Notes under the pieces: generated by a model
The model's database searches: none
Told to the model about the DNA's origin: nothing
What the model saw: only the letters and a program-made list of their open reading frames with translations
Position numbers and translations under genes: made by a program
Assembly (NCBI GenBank): GCA_030694835.1
Contig: JAUYUF010000225.1
Coordinates: 1-6,012, forward strand
Source: Flavobacteriaceae bacterium
GTDB lineage: Bacteria > Bacteroidota > Bacteroidia > Flavobacteriales > Flavobacteriaceae
Length of the DNA stretch: 6,012 nucleotides
Direction of reading: 5' to 3'
In this document: positions 1 through 5,210 of the stretch, piece after piece
How the letters are laid out: each line of letters starts with the position of its first letter
Numbering within the stretch: position 1 is the stretch's first letter

Positions 1-123
1 ATGTACAACTTCTTTATTGTTAGCCTTTAATTGTCCCATTAAAACTTCAGAATCGTATACATTTTTGGAACAACCTAAAGTAACAATATTGATTTTATTT
101 TTATTGGGTGATTTCGTTCGCAT
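1..123 (-). CDS. rimO: Ribosomal protein uS12 methylthiotransferase RimO, N-terminal fragment
   Basis: Only the first 41 codons are in the window; the gene runs off the left edge. RimO is a radical-SAM enzyme with two iron-sulfur clusters that adds a methylthio group to a conserved aspartate of ribosomal protein uS12. The visible part starts at ATG (123-121) and reads MRTKSPNKNKINIVTLGCSK, then NVYDSEVLMGQL. The TLGCSKN-x2-DSE stretch is the start of the UPF0004/MTTase domain and contains the first cysteine that would bind the auxiliary cluster. The DSE signature fits RimO better than the tRNA enzyme MiaB, but the radical-SAM CxxxCxxC motif and TRAM domain are outside the window. The gene begins 14 nt after ftsY and is probably co-transcribed with it. 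The lysine-rich start is typical of Flavobacteriia. The family call is confident; RimO over another MTTase is likely. Confidence 0.88.
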   Translation of the reverse strand, partial: MRTKSPNKNKINIVTLGCSKNVYDSEVLMGQLKANNKEVVH

Positions 124-137
124 CTATTTATTTTAAA

Positions 138-1091
138 TTATTTAAAAAAAGAATCTACAAATTCTATTTTATTAAATACTTGTAAATCATCGATACCTTC
201 TCCTACTCCGATATATTTTACTGGAATTTGGAATTGATCAGAAATTCCAATTACCACACCTCCTTTTGCAGTTCCATCAAGTTTAGTAACTGCTAATGCT
301 GTAACTTCTGTAGCTAATGTAAATTGTTTAGCTTGCTCAAATGCATTCTGACCAGTTGATCCATCTAATACTAATAAAACTTCATGTGGAGCATCTGGAA
401 CTACTTTTTGCATTACTTTTTTTATTTTAGTTAATTCATTCATCAAATTAACTTTATTGTGAAGACGACCTGCTGTATCAATAATAACAACATCCGCATT
501 TTGAGCCACGGCAGAATTCAAAGTATCATATGCAACAGAAGCTGGGTCGCTTCCCATTTGTTGCTTGATAATTGGAACATCAACACGTTGTGCCCATATT
601 TGAAGTTGCTCAATCGCAGCTGCTCTAAAAGTATCAGCGGCACCTAAAATTACATTTTTGCCACTTTTTTTATATTGAGATGCAAGCTTGCCAATAGTTG
701 TAGTTTTTCCAACTCCATTTACTCCTACAACCATAATTACATATGGTTTTGCATTACTAGGAATTGAAAAATCGACTTCAGCTTTTGTATTCGATTCAGA
801 AAGCAAACCTGCAATTTCTTCTCTTAAGAGTTGATTTAGCTCACTTATGCCTAAATATTTATCCTTTTGAACTCTATCTTGAATTCTATCAATTATTTTC
901 AGTGTTGTATTGACACCAACATCCGAAGAAATAAGAACACCTTCCAATTCATCTAACACATCATCATCAACCGTAGATTTACCCGCGACTATTTTACTGA
1001 TTTTACCAAAAAAAGAAGTTTTAGTTTTTTCTAATCCTTTATCTAAAGTTTCTTTTTTTTCTTTTGAAAATATATTTTTAAATAAACTCAT
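138..1091 (-). CDS. ftsY: Signal recognition particle receptor FtsY
   Basis: FtsY is the SRP receptor GTPase. It pairs with Ffh on ribosomes making membrane proteins and delivers them to the SecYEG translocon at the inner membrane. The 317-residue protein has a short basic N-terminus (MSLFKNIFSKEKK), a likely membrane-contacting helix. The N helical bundle spans about residues 20-100 and the G domain 115-317. The GTPase motifs are all visible: P-loop GVNGVGKTT (123-131), DTFRAAA (153-159), DTAGR (205-209), TKLDG (269-273) and the closing GVGEGIDDL (295-303). There is no long acidic A domain as in E. coli, so the length matches the compact FtsY form. The ATG at 1091-1089 is supported by an A-rich leader and by the fit of the N-terminal helix. 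A -7 box and the terminator of the ribosomal-protein unit lie just upstream; rimO follows after 14 nt. Identity is very secure. Confidence 0.98.
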   Translation of the reverse strand: MSLFKNIFSKEKKETLDKGLEKTKTSFFGKISKIVAGKSTVDDDVLDELEGVLISSDVGVNTTLKIIDRIQDRVQKDKYLGISELNQLLREEIAGLLSESNTKAEVDFSIPSNAKPYVIMVVGVNGVGKTTTIGKLASQYKKSGKNVILGAADTFRAAAIEQLQIWAQRVDVPIIKQQMGSDPASVAYDTLNSAVAQNADVVIIDTAGRLHNKVNLMNELTKIKKVMQKVVPDAPHEVLLVLDGSTGQNAFEQAKQFTLATEVTALAVTKLDGTAKGGVVIGISDQFQIPVKYIGVGEGIDDLQVFNKIEFVDSFFK

Positions 1092-1120
1092 ACTTTTTTT
1101 ATAATCTATTTCAGTTGATG

Positions 1121-1128
1121 CAAATATA
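1121..1128 (-). promoter_or_regulatory. Candidate Bacteroidetes -7 promoter element for ftsY-rimO
   Basis: On the minus strand this reads TATATTTG, a perfect match to the Bacteroidetes sigma-ABfr -7 consensus TAnnTTTG, 29 nt upstream of the ftsY ATG. A start site near 1114 would give a leader of roughly 20-25 nt. I see no TTG/TTTG at the usual -33 position, where the sequence is the terminator hairpin, so the promoter is only half supported. It would let ftsY-rimO be expressed independently of the ribosomal-protein genes upstream. Confidence 0.45.
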
Positions 1129-1166
1129 AAAAAGAAAAGCTACTTTCTTTTGTTGAAAGTAGCTTT
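1129..1166 (-). terminator. Rho-independent terminator after rpmB-rpmG-DUF4295
   Basis: A perfect 12-bp inverted repeat pairs 1155-1166 with 1136-1147 around a 7-nt loop (arm AAAGCTACTTTC). On the minus strand it is followed by a T-rich run (TCTTTTTT), the expected layout for an intrinsic terminator. It lies 21 nt past the DUF4295 stop codon. The plus-strand side has no T-run, so it acts in the minus direction only. It ends the ribosomal-protein transcript and separates it from ftsY. Confidence 0.88.
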
Positions 1167-1187
1167 GAATATTTTAATTAAAGTGAC

Positions 1188-1340
1188 CTATTTTTTTGCT
1201 AAAAAATTGTCAACTTTTTCAGGAACCATAATCTCTTCTACAAAAGTGTAAGCACCCGTTTTAGGAGATCTTACCATTTTAATAGCTTTAGATAATCTTT
1301 TTGAGCTTGTCTGTAACGTTGCTACTACTTTCTTTGCCAT
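1188..1340 (-). CDS. DUF4295 small basic protein, probable ribosomal protein bL38
   Basis: A 50-codon gene starts at ATG (1340-1338) and ends at TAG (1190-1188). The protein begins MAKKVVATLQTSSKRLSKAI and ends EKVDNFLAKK. It is lysine-rich, with no membrane segment or signal peptide. I recognise it as DUF4295, a family found in Bacteroidetes next to L28 and L33. From memory, the cryo-EM structure of the Flavobacterium johnsoniae ribosome revealed an extra large-subunit protein named bL38; I believe this is the same family but cannot confirm it here. The gene starts 8 nt after rpmG and is followed by a strong terminator, so it is the last gene of an rpmB-rpmG-DUF4295 unit, which itself supports a ribosomal role. 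Its ATGGCAAAGAA opening is shared with rpmG. The gene is certain; the ribosomal function is likely. Confidence 0.92.
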   Translation of the reverse strand: MAKKVVATLQTSSKRLSKAIKMVRSPKTGAYTFVEEIMVPEKVDNFLAKK

Positions 1341-1348
1341 GACCTAAA

Positions 1349-1537
1349 TTATTTAATTTCTTTGTGAACAGTTACTTTCTTTAGAATTGGGTTGAATTTT
1401 TTCAACTCCATTCTATCAGGTGTATTCTTTTTATTCTTTTTGGTAACATATCTTGATGTTCCTGCAACACCAGAAGTTTTATGCTCTGTGCACTCTAATA
1501 TTACCTGAATTCTATTGCCTTTGCTCTTCTTTGCCAT
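1349..1537 (-). CDS. rpmG: 50S ribosomal protein L33 (bL33)
   Basis: bL33 is a small protein of the large ribosomal subunit near the E site. The 62-residue sequence has the family core [18 protein letters not shown] (residues 33-50) and the C-terminal HKEIK. It carries a single cysteine (in ECTEHK) rather than the two CxxC pairs of the zinc-binding type, so it is the zinc-free form. It has a short insert relative to E. coli L33 around the SGVAGTSRY segment, as in other Bacteroidetes. The ATG at 1537-1535 gives the expected MAKKSKGNR start. It lies 29 nt after rpmB and 8 nt before DUF4295, in one transcription unit. Identity is secure. Confidence 0.97.
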   Translation of the reverse strand: MAKKSKGNRIQVILECTEHKTSGVAGTSRYVTKKNKKNTPDRMELKKFNPILKKVTVHKEIK

Positions 1538-1566
1538 TACTTAATGCTTTTAATGCGATGATGTTA

Positions 1567-1803
1567 TTATTTTAAATAACCGTTCTCTTTTGCTTTTTTT
1601 AGAACCGCAGCGATTCCGTTTTTATTAATCGTTTTCAAAGCATTAGCTGAAACTTTTAATGTAATCCATTTATCTTCCTCCGGAATATAAAAACGTTTTT
1701 TCATTAAATTAATATTGAACCTTCTTTTGGTTCTATTTACCGCGTGAGAAACGTTGTTCCCAACCATTGCTTTTTTTCCTGTAAGTTCACAAACTCTAGA
1801 CAT
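1567..1803 (-). CDS. rpmB: 50S ribosomal protein L28 (bL28)
   Basis: bL28 is a structural protein of the 50S subunit. The 78-residue product has the same length as the E. coli protein and opens with the family signature [20 protein letters not shown], followed by the basic [16 protein letters not shown] segment. It has only one cysteine (C5), so it cannot form the four-cysteine zinc site of the other bL28 form. It is the first gene of the rpmB-rpmG-DUF4295 unit. A promoter candidate 38-69 nt upstream overlaps the end of cinA. The ATG at 1803-1801 follows an A/T-rich leader without a Shine-Dalgarno motif. Identity is secure. Confidence 0.97.
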   Translation of the reverse strand: MSRVCELTGKKAMVGNNVSHAVNRTKRRFNINLMKKRFYIPEEDKWITLKVSANALKTINKNGIAAVLKKAKENGYLK

Positions 1804-1840
1804 CTTCTAAACAGTTTTATTATTCTCTTAAAATGAGGTG

Positions 1841-1872
1841 CAAATTAACGAATATTTTGAAAAACTCACAAA
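1841..1872 (-). promoter_or_regulatory. Candidate Bacteroidetes promoter for rpmB-rpmG-DUF4295
   Basis: On the minus strand, TTTG (1872-1869) is followed after 20 nt by TTAATTTG (1848-1841). This matches the Bacteroidetes -33 element exactly and the -7 consensus TAnnTTTG with one mismatch, at a typical spacing. Predicted initiation near 1834 leaves a leader of about 30 nt before rpmB. The -33 element begins just past the cinA coding end, with the spacer covering the cinA stop codon (1868-1866). This is the only two-part promoter candidate I found in the window. Confidence 0.55.
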
Positions 1873-3122
1873 CTATTTTCATTGTTTTTTAAAATTTCTT
1901 TTCTCAGCATTTCAAAAGCTTTATTTGAAGCTCTTTGTATTGTTTTTTCACGCGAATTACCAAAGTTAAATTCCTCTACAACAATGTTATCTGGAGTTGC
2001 AATGGCAATAAATACTTGTCCGATTTTGTCGGTGTTCAATTCAGTGGTTGGTCCGGCATTTCCTGTCGTGGCGATGGCATAATCCGATTTCAGGATTTTT
2101 TTTATTCCTGATGCCATCTTTTTTGCCACTTCTGCACTTACAACTGTATATTTTTCTATCATTTCATCCTTAACTTCCAAAATTTGTTTTTTAGCTTCGG
2201 ATGAATAAGCAACAACGCCACCTTTAAAATATTGTGAGCTACCGGGAATGGCAGTAATCATCTTAGCTAGATTACCTCCGGTAACACTTTCTGCCACTGA
2301 TAAAGTCAGCTTATTTTTGATGAAATATTGAGCCAAATCTGCTTCAATATTTTCTGTTTCTTCACCAATGTAAATATCCTTTATAATAGGAATCAGTTTT
2401 TTAACCTGATTTTTAACTTCATTTTCTAATGCTGATAAATGAACCCCTTTGGCCGATAGGCGTAATCTCACTTTTCCGAAATTGGGTAAATACGCTAGTT
2501 TGATATGAGGTGGAAGCTGAGATTCCCAATCTTTTATCAAATCTGCCAACATACTTTCTCCCATTCCGTAAGTGCTGATGGTTTTATGGATGATAAAAGG
2601 CAGCTCAAATGTTGATTGAAGTTTTGGAATTACAGATTGTTCCATCAATCCTTTCATCTCGGTTGGAACACCTGGCAAAGAAATAATCACTTTATTATTT
2701 TGATGAAACCACATTCCGGGCGCGGTGCCGAAATCATTTTGCAATACAACACATTTTGAGGGAACAAATGCCTGCATCCTGTTAATCTCCGTAAAAGGAT
2801 AATTGATTTTTTGGAACATTTTTTTTATCTGATGTTCTACTTCTTCATTTAAAACCAGTTCATCCTCAAAAAATTCGGTTAAAGTTATTTTAGTGATGTC
2901 ATCATTTGTGGGACCCAATCCGCCTGTAATGATAATGATATCAACGCGTTTCATCGCTTCATTCAGAGCCACTGAAATATGATTTTTTTCATCAGAAATA
3001 GAGGTAATTTGATGCACTGAAATTCCGATTTTATTGAGTTCAACAGCTATCCACGGCGAATTGGTATCGGTAATTTGCCCGATTAAAATTTCATCGCCTA
3101 TGGTTATGATTTCAGCTAACAT
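1866..3122 (-). CDS. cinA: CinA family protein (MoCF domain plus PncC-type NMN amidohydrolase domain)
   Basis: This is a full-length two-domain CinA of 418 residues. Residues 4-170 form a molybdopterin-binding-like (MoCF/COG1058) domain with TGGLGPTNDD (66-75) and LPGVPTEM (149-156); in homologues this domain can hydrolyse ADP-ribose. A linker domain follows (about 175-255). Residues 260-415 form the C-terminal PncC domain, which deamidates nicotinamide mononucleotide to nicotinic acid mononucleotide in NAD recycling. It contains the catalytic AESVTGG (277-283, Ser279), KGGVVAYSSEAK (300-311) and TTGNAGPTT (352-360). The last motif differs from the classical ATGIAGPGG, a variant I believe is common in this phylum. 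The family name comes from competence/damage-inducible genes, but nothing here suggests competence. The gene starts 8 nt after the FAH-family gene, so the two probably form an operon. The family call is secure; the exact biochemical role is inferred. Confidence 0.95.
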   Translation of the reverse strand: MLAEIITIGDEILIGQITDTNSPWIAVELNKIGISVHQITSISDEKNHISVALNEAMKRVDIIIITGGLGPTNDDITKITLTEFFEDELVLNEEVEHQIKKMFQKINYPFTEINRMQAFVPSKCVVLQNDFGTAPGMWFHQNNKVIISLPGVPTEMKGLMEQSVIPKLQSTFELPFIIHKTISTYGMGESMLADLIKDWESQLPPHIKLAYLPNFGKVRLRLSAKGVHLSALENEVKNQVKKLIPIIKDIYIGEETENIEADLAQYFIKNKLTLSVAESVTGGNLAKMITAIPGSSQYFKGGVVAYSSEAKKQILEVKDEMIEKYTVVSAEVAKKMASGIKKILKSDYAIATTGNAGPTTELNTDKIGQVFIAIATPDNIVVEEFNFGNSREKTIQRASNKAFEMLRKEILKNNENSL

Positions 3123-3130
3123 CTATGTTA

Positions 3131-3742
3131 TTATTTTACACCAATTTTAAACGCTTCTTTTCCGTTTATCATCCCGATTAATTCATCTCCAGTGCTTACT
3201 TTTCCAACTCCAGCGGGTGTTCCTGTAAAAATAATGTCGCCAATTTTAAGTGTAAAAAACTGAGAAACGTAGCTGATTAACTCATCTATTTTCCACAACA
3301 TTTCACCTGAATTTCCTTTTTGAACAATTGTTCCATTTTTCGACATCAAAAAATCGATATTATTTACATCTTGAAAAGACGATTTAGGATAAAATTCACC
3401 AATAACAGCACTGCCATCAAAAGCTTTGGCTTTTTCCCAAGGCAATCCTTTTTCTTTGCATTTTGCTTGGATATCGCGTGCGGTAAAATCGATACCCAAA
3501 CCGATTTCATTATAATATTTATGTGCAAATTGGGTTTCAATATGTTTTCCCAATTTATTTATTTTCACCAAAACCTCCACTTCATAATGGATATCATCCG
3601 AAAAAGTTGGAATGACAAAAGGGAAATTTTTAAGCAAAATAGCAGAATCAGGTTTCATAAAAACTACCGGATCAGTAGGTCTTTCGTTGGCTAATTCATG
3701 GATGTGTTCGGTGTAATTCCGTCCGATACAAATTATTTTCAT
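3131..3742 (-). CDS. Fumarylacetoacetate hydrolase family protein, FAHD1/YcgM-like
   Basis: The product is a 203-residue single-domain FAH-fold enzyme. Metal ligands are expected at E54 and E56 (HYEVEV, 52-57) and D85 (GIDFTARD, 83-90). The N-terminal GRNYTEHIHEL (7-17) carries a His13/Glu16 pair matching the catalytic dyad of human FAHD1. KGLPWEKAKAFDG (98-110) and GDIIFTGTPAGVGK (168-181) are also family landmarks. FAHD1-type proteins act as acylpyruvate hydrolases and oxaloacetate decarboxylases, depending on Mg or Mn; YcgM-like enzymes are similar. The sequence cannot settle the substrate here, but all catalytic residues are present, so it should be active. It is predicted to be cytoplasmic, with no signal peptide. 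It lies 8 nt upstream of cinA and downstream of a repeat-filled gap. I see no convincing promoter for it, so it may depend on menB read-through or on a promoter hidden in the repeats. Confidence 0.93.
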   Translation of the reverse strand: MKIICIGRNYTEHIHELANERPTDPVVFMKPDSAILLKNFPFVIPTFSDDIHYEVEVLVKINKLGKHIETQFAHKYYNEIGLGIDFTARDIQAKCKEKGLPWEKAKAFDGSAVIGEFYPKSSFQDVNNIDFLMSKNGTIVQKGNSGEMLWKIDELISYVSQFFTLKIGDIIFTGTPAGVGKVSTGDELIGMINGKEAFKIGVK

Positions 3743-3747
3743 TGTTA

Positions 3748-3782
3748 TTTAGTTTTGAGTAATGAGAAGTGAGTATTAAGCA
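3748..3782. repeat. Degenerate heptamer array C
   Basis: About five 7-nt units on the plus strand: TTTAGTT, TTGAGTA, ATGAGAA, GTGAGTA, TTAAGCA. The middle three share nTGAGnA; the outer two are more decayed. It starts 5 nt beyond the FAH-family start codon, so it would form part of that gene's upstream leader region. The periodicity is the same as in arrays A and B but the consensus is different. Confidence 0.55.
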
Positions 3783-3821
3783 CTACAACACAACTACTTT
3801 ATTACTTATTTAGTTAAATTT

Positions 3822-3863
3822 CATTTAATTGTTAATGTTTAAGGTTTAAGGTTTAAAGTTTAA
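3822..3863. repeat. Degenerate heptamer array B
   Basis: Six consecutive 7-nt units on the plus strand: CATTTAA, TTGTTAA, TGTTTAA, GGTTTAA, GGTTTAA, AGTTTAA. Positions 4-7 (TTAA) are the same in all six, while positions 1-3 vary. The centre holds two identical units. No palindrome, open reading frame or promoter match was found inside it. Confidence 0.8.
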
Positions 3864-3872
3864 AATTAATTG

Positions 3873-3921
3873 CTTACTGATAACTGACAACCGATAACTG
3901 AAAACTAACAACTGATAACTG
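3873..3921. repeat. Degenerate heptamer array A, adjoining the menB stop
   Basis: Seven consecutive 7-nt units, read on the minus strand: CAGTTAT, CAGTTGT, TAGTTTT, CAGTTAT, CGGTTGT, CAGTTAT, CAGTAAG. The first six share GTT at positions 3-5 and T at position 7. The array begins 2 nt after the menB stop codon, so any menB transcript carries it as its 3' end. It shows no dyad symmetry and so is not an ordinary terminator. Confidence 0.85.
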
Positions 3922-3923
3922 AA

Positions 3924-4763
3924 TTAAGGCAGCCATTTCTTTTCAAAATTTGGTTTGCGTTTTTCTAAAAAGGCATCTCTACCTTCTTTCGCTTCCTCCG
4001 TCATATAAGCTAAACGAGTGGCTTCACCTGCAAAAACTTGCTGACCAACCATTCCATCATCCGTTAAATTCATGGCAAATTTTAACATTTTTATCGATGT
4101 AGGTGATTTGGCTAAAATTTCTTGCGCCCATTGAAAAGCAGTATCTTCTAAATCCTCATGAGGAATTACAGCATTGACCATTCCCATTTCAAAAGCTTCT
4201 TGGGCGTTGTAATTTCTTCCCAAAAAGAATATTTCACGCGCTTTTTTTTGTCCTACCATTTTGGCTAAATAAGCAGAGCCATAACCACCATCAAAACTGG
4301 TAACATCGGCATCAGTTTGTTTAAAAATAGCATGCTCTTTACTCGCTAAAGTTAAATCACAAACGACATGTAAACTGTGTCCGCCGCCAACAGCCCAACC
4401 AGGAACTACCGCAATTACTGCTTTAGGCATAAAACGAATCAATCGTTGAACTTCTAAAATATTGAGTCTATGCATCCCATCATCACCCACATAACCTTGA
4501 TGACCACGTGCTTTTTGATCGCCACCGCTACAAAAAGAATAAACTCCATCCTTTGGTGACGGACCTTCTGCCGAAAGTAAGACTACGCCAATTGAAGTAT
4601 CTTCTTGGGCATCGTAAAAAGCTTGGTACAATTCTGAGGTCGTTTTAGGTCTGAAAGCATTTCTTACCTCAGGTCTGTTAAAGGCAATCCGGGCAACTCC
4701 ATTACATTTTTTATAGGTAATATCTTCAAATTCTTTGACTGTTTTCCAATTAATTTCTGCCAT
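3924..4763 (-). CDS. menB: 1,4-dihydroxy-2-naphthoyl-CoA synthase MenB
   Basis: MenB is a crotonase-fold enzyme that cyclises o-succinylbenzoyl-CoA to 1,4-dihydroxy-2-naphthoyl-CoA in menaquinone synthesis. The 279-residue sequence aligns with E. coli MenB at a steady offset of five residues. Landmarks are FCSGGDQK (77-84), the oxyanion-hole VGGGHSLH (125-132), QTDADVTSFDGGYGS (149-163) with S156 and D158 matching E. coli S161 and D163, and Y253 matching Y258 in the C-terminal AYMTEE segment. At the position of E. coli Gly156, which holds a bicarbonate cofactor, this protein has Asp151. That marks the bicarbonate-independent class, in which a side-chain carboxylate takes over. The start at 4763 gives the usual MAEINWK N-terminus. 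The gene follows the S1 gene after 30 nt, with menD beyond; downstream lies the heptamer-repeat gap. Identity is very secure. Confidence 0.97.
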   Translation of the reverse strand: MAEINWKTVKEFEDITYKKCNGVARIAFNRPEVRNAFRPKTTSELYQAFYDAQEDTSIGVVLLSAEGPSPKDGVYSFCSGGDQKARGHQGYVGDDGMHRLNILEVQRLIRFMPKAVIAVVPGWAVGGGHSLHVVCDLTLASKEHAIFKQTDADVTSFDGGYGSAYLAKMVGQKKAREIFFLGRNYNAQEAFEMGMVNAVIPHEDLEDTAFQWAQEILAKSPTSIKMLKFAMNLTDDGMVGQQVFAGEATRLAYMTEEAKEGRDAFLEKRKPNFEKKWLP

Positions 4764-4793
4764 TATATTTTTAAATTAAATGATTCTACTGTT

Positions 4794-5210
4794 CTATTTA
4801 TTAAGTATTAAACCATCTTCTCGGATGATGATTTTCTTCAGTTTAAACAATCCGCCAACGGCACTTTTAAACGATTTTTTGCTCATTTCGAGTTCACGTT
4901 TTATAGCCTCTGGAGTACTTTTATCAGTCAATGGTAAAAATCCGTTATGTTCATTGATACTGTCTAATACTTTTTCCATATTGAGTTCAATGATATTTCG
5001 AAACCCTTGTGGCTGCAATGAAATATCAATTTTACCATCTTCACGAATCGTTTTAATATATCCTTCCATTTTCTCTCCTTCAACTAAAGGTTGAAAAATT
5101 TCATTTCGATAAATTAATCCTTCTTCTAATTCATTGATTAACACCATAACTCCCAATCCGGAAGCTCTGCCAATTACAATATTTACTTTATCGCCTACTT
5201 TTAATTCCAT
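4794..5210 (-). CDS. Short S1/winged-helix RNA-binding protein, CvfB C-terminal-half-like
   Basis: The product has 138 residues. Residues 1-66 form an S1-like OB domain (GYIKTIREDGKIDISLQPQG, 50-69, is the hallmark). Residues about 73-138 form a winged helix containing NGFLPLTDKSTPEAIKRELE (89-108), MSKKSFKSAVGGLFKLKKI and the closing REDGLIL. This order matches the last S1 domain and winged helix of CvfB (YitL), an RNA-binding regulator usually near 280 residues; the N-terminal S1 domains are missing. The gene cannot be extended upstream: the codon just before its ATG is the menD TAA, in the same frame. It is therefore a genuine short form, probably translated by coupling from menD. Its place between menD and menB suggests it is carried with the menaquinone genes, but I see no biochemical reason. 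Nucleic-acid binding is likely; the target is unknown. Confidence 0.85.
   Translation of the reverse strand: MELKVGDKVNIVIGRASGLGVMVLINELEEGLIYRNEIFQPLVEGEKMEGYIKTIREDGKIDISLQPQGFRNIIELNMEKVLDSINEHNGFLPLTDKSTPEAIKRELEMSKKSFKSAVGGLFKLKKIIIREDGLILNK

Noticed and set aside
1338..1537. rpmG and DUF4295 as a gene duplication because both begin MAKK with the shared bases ATGGCAAAGAA
   Set aside because: The similarity ends after four residues and the remaining sequences are unrelated. The shared opening is more likely a translation-initiation preference.
1804..1868. Terminator after cinA
   Set aside because: No stable inverted repeat followed by a T-run is visible on the minus strand; only short A/T pairings of a few bases.
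3320..3694. 124-codon open frame on the plus strand opposite the FAH-family gene
   Set aside because: It lies wholly antisense to a gene with clear catalytic motifs, shows no recognisable domain, and is of a length that arises easily opposite A/T-rich coding DNA. The smaller plus-strand frames at 459-647, 910-1104, 1882-2082 and 4780-5094 were rejected for the same reason.
3743..3830. Promoter for the FAH-family gene
   Set aside because: I looked for TAnnTTTG on the minus strand in this gap and found no TTTG at all in the relevant stretch, so no promoter is called.
3822..3863. Telomere-like repeat (TTAAACC resembles eukaryotic CCCTAAA)
   Set aside because: The array is short, degenerate and internal between two genes. 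The resemblance is a consequence of heptamer length and low complexity.
3743..3923. CRISPR array
   Set aside because: Units are only 7 nt, directly adjacent and degenerate, with no spacers, no palindromic 24-40-nt repeats and no cas genes nearby.
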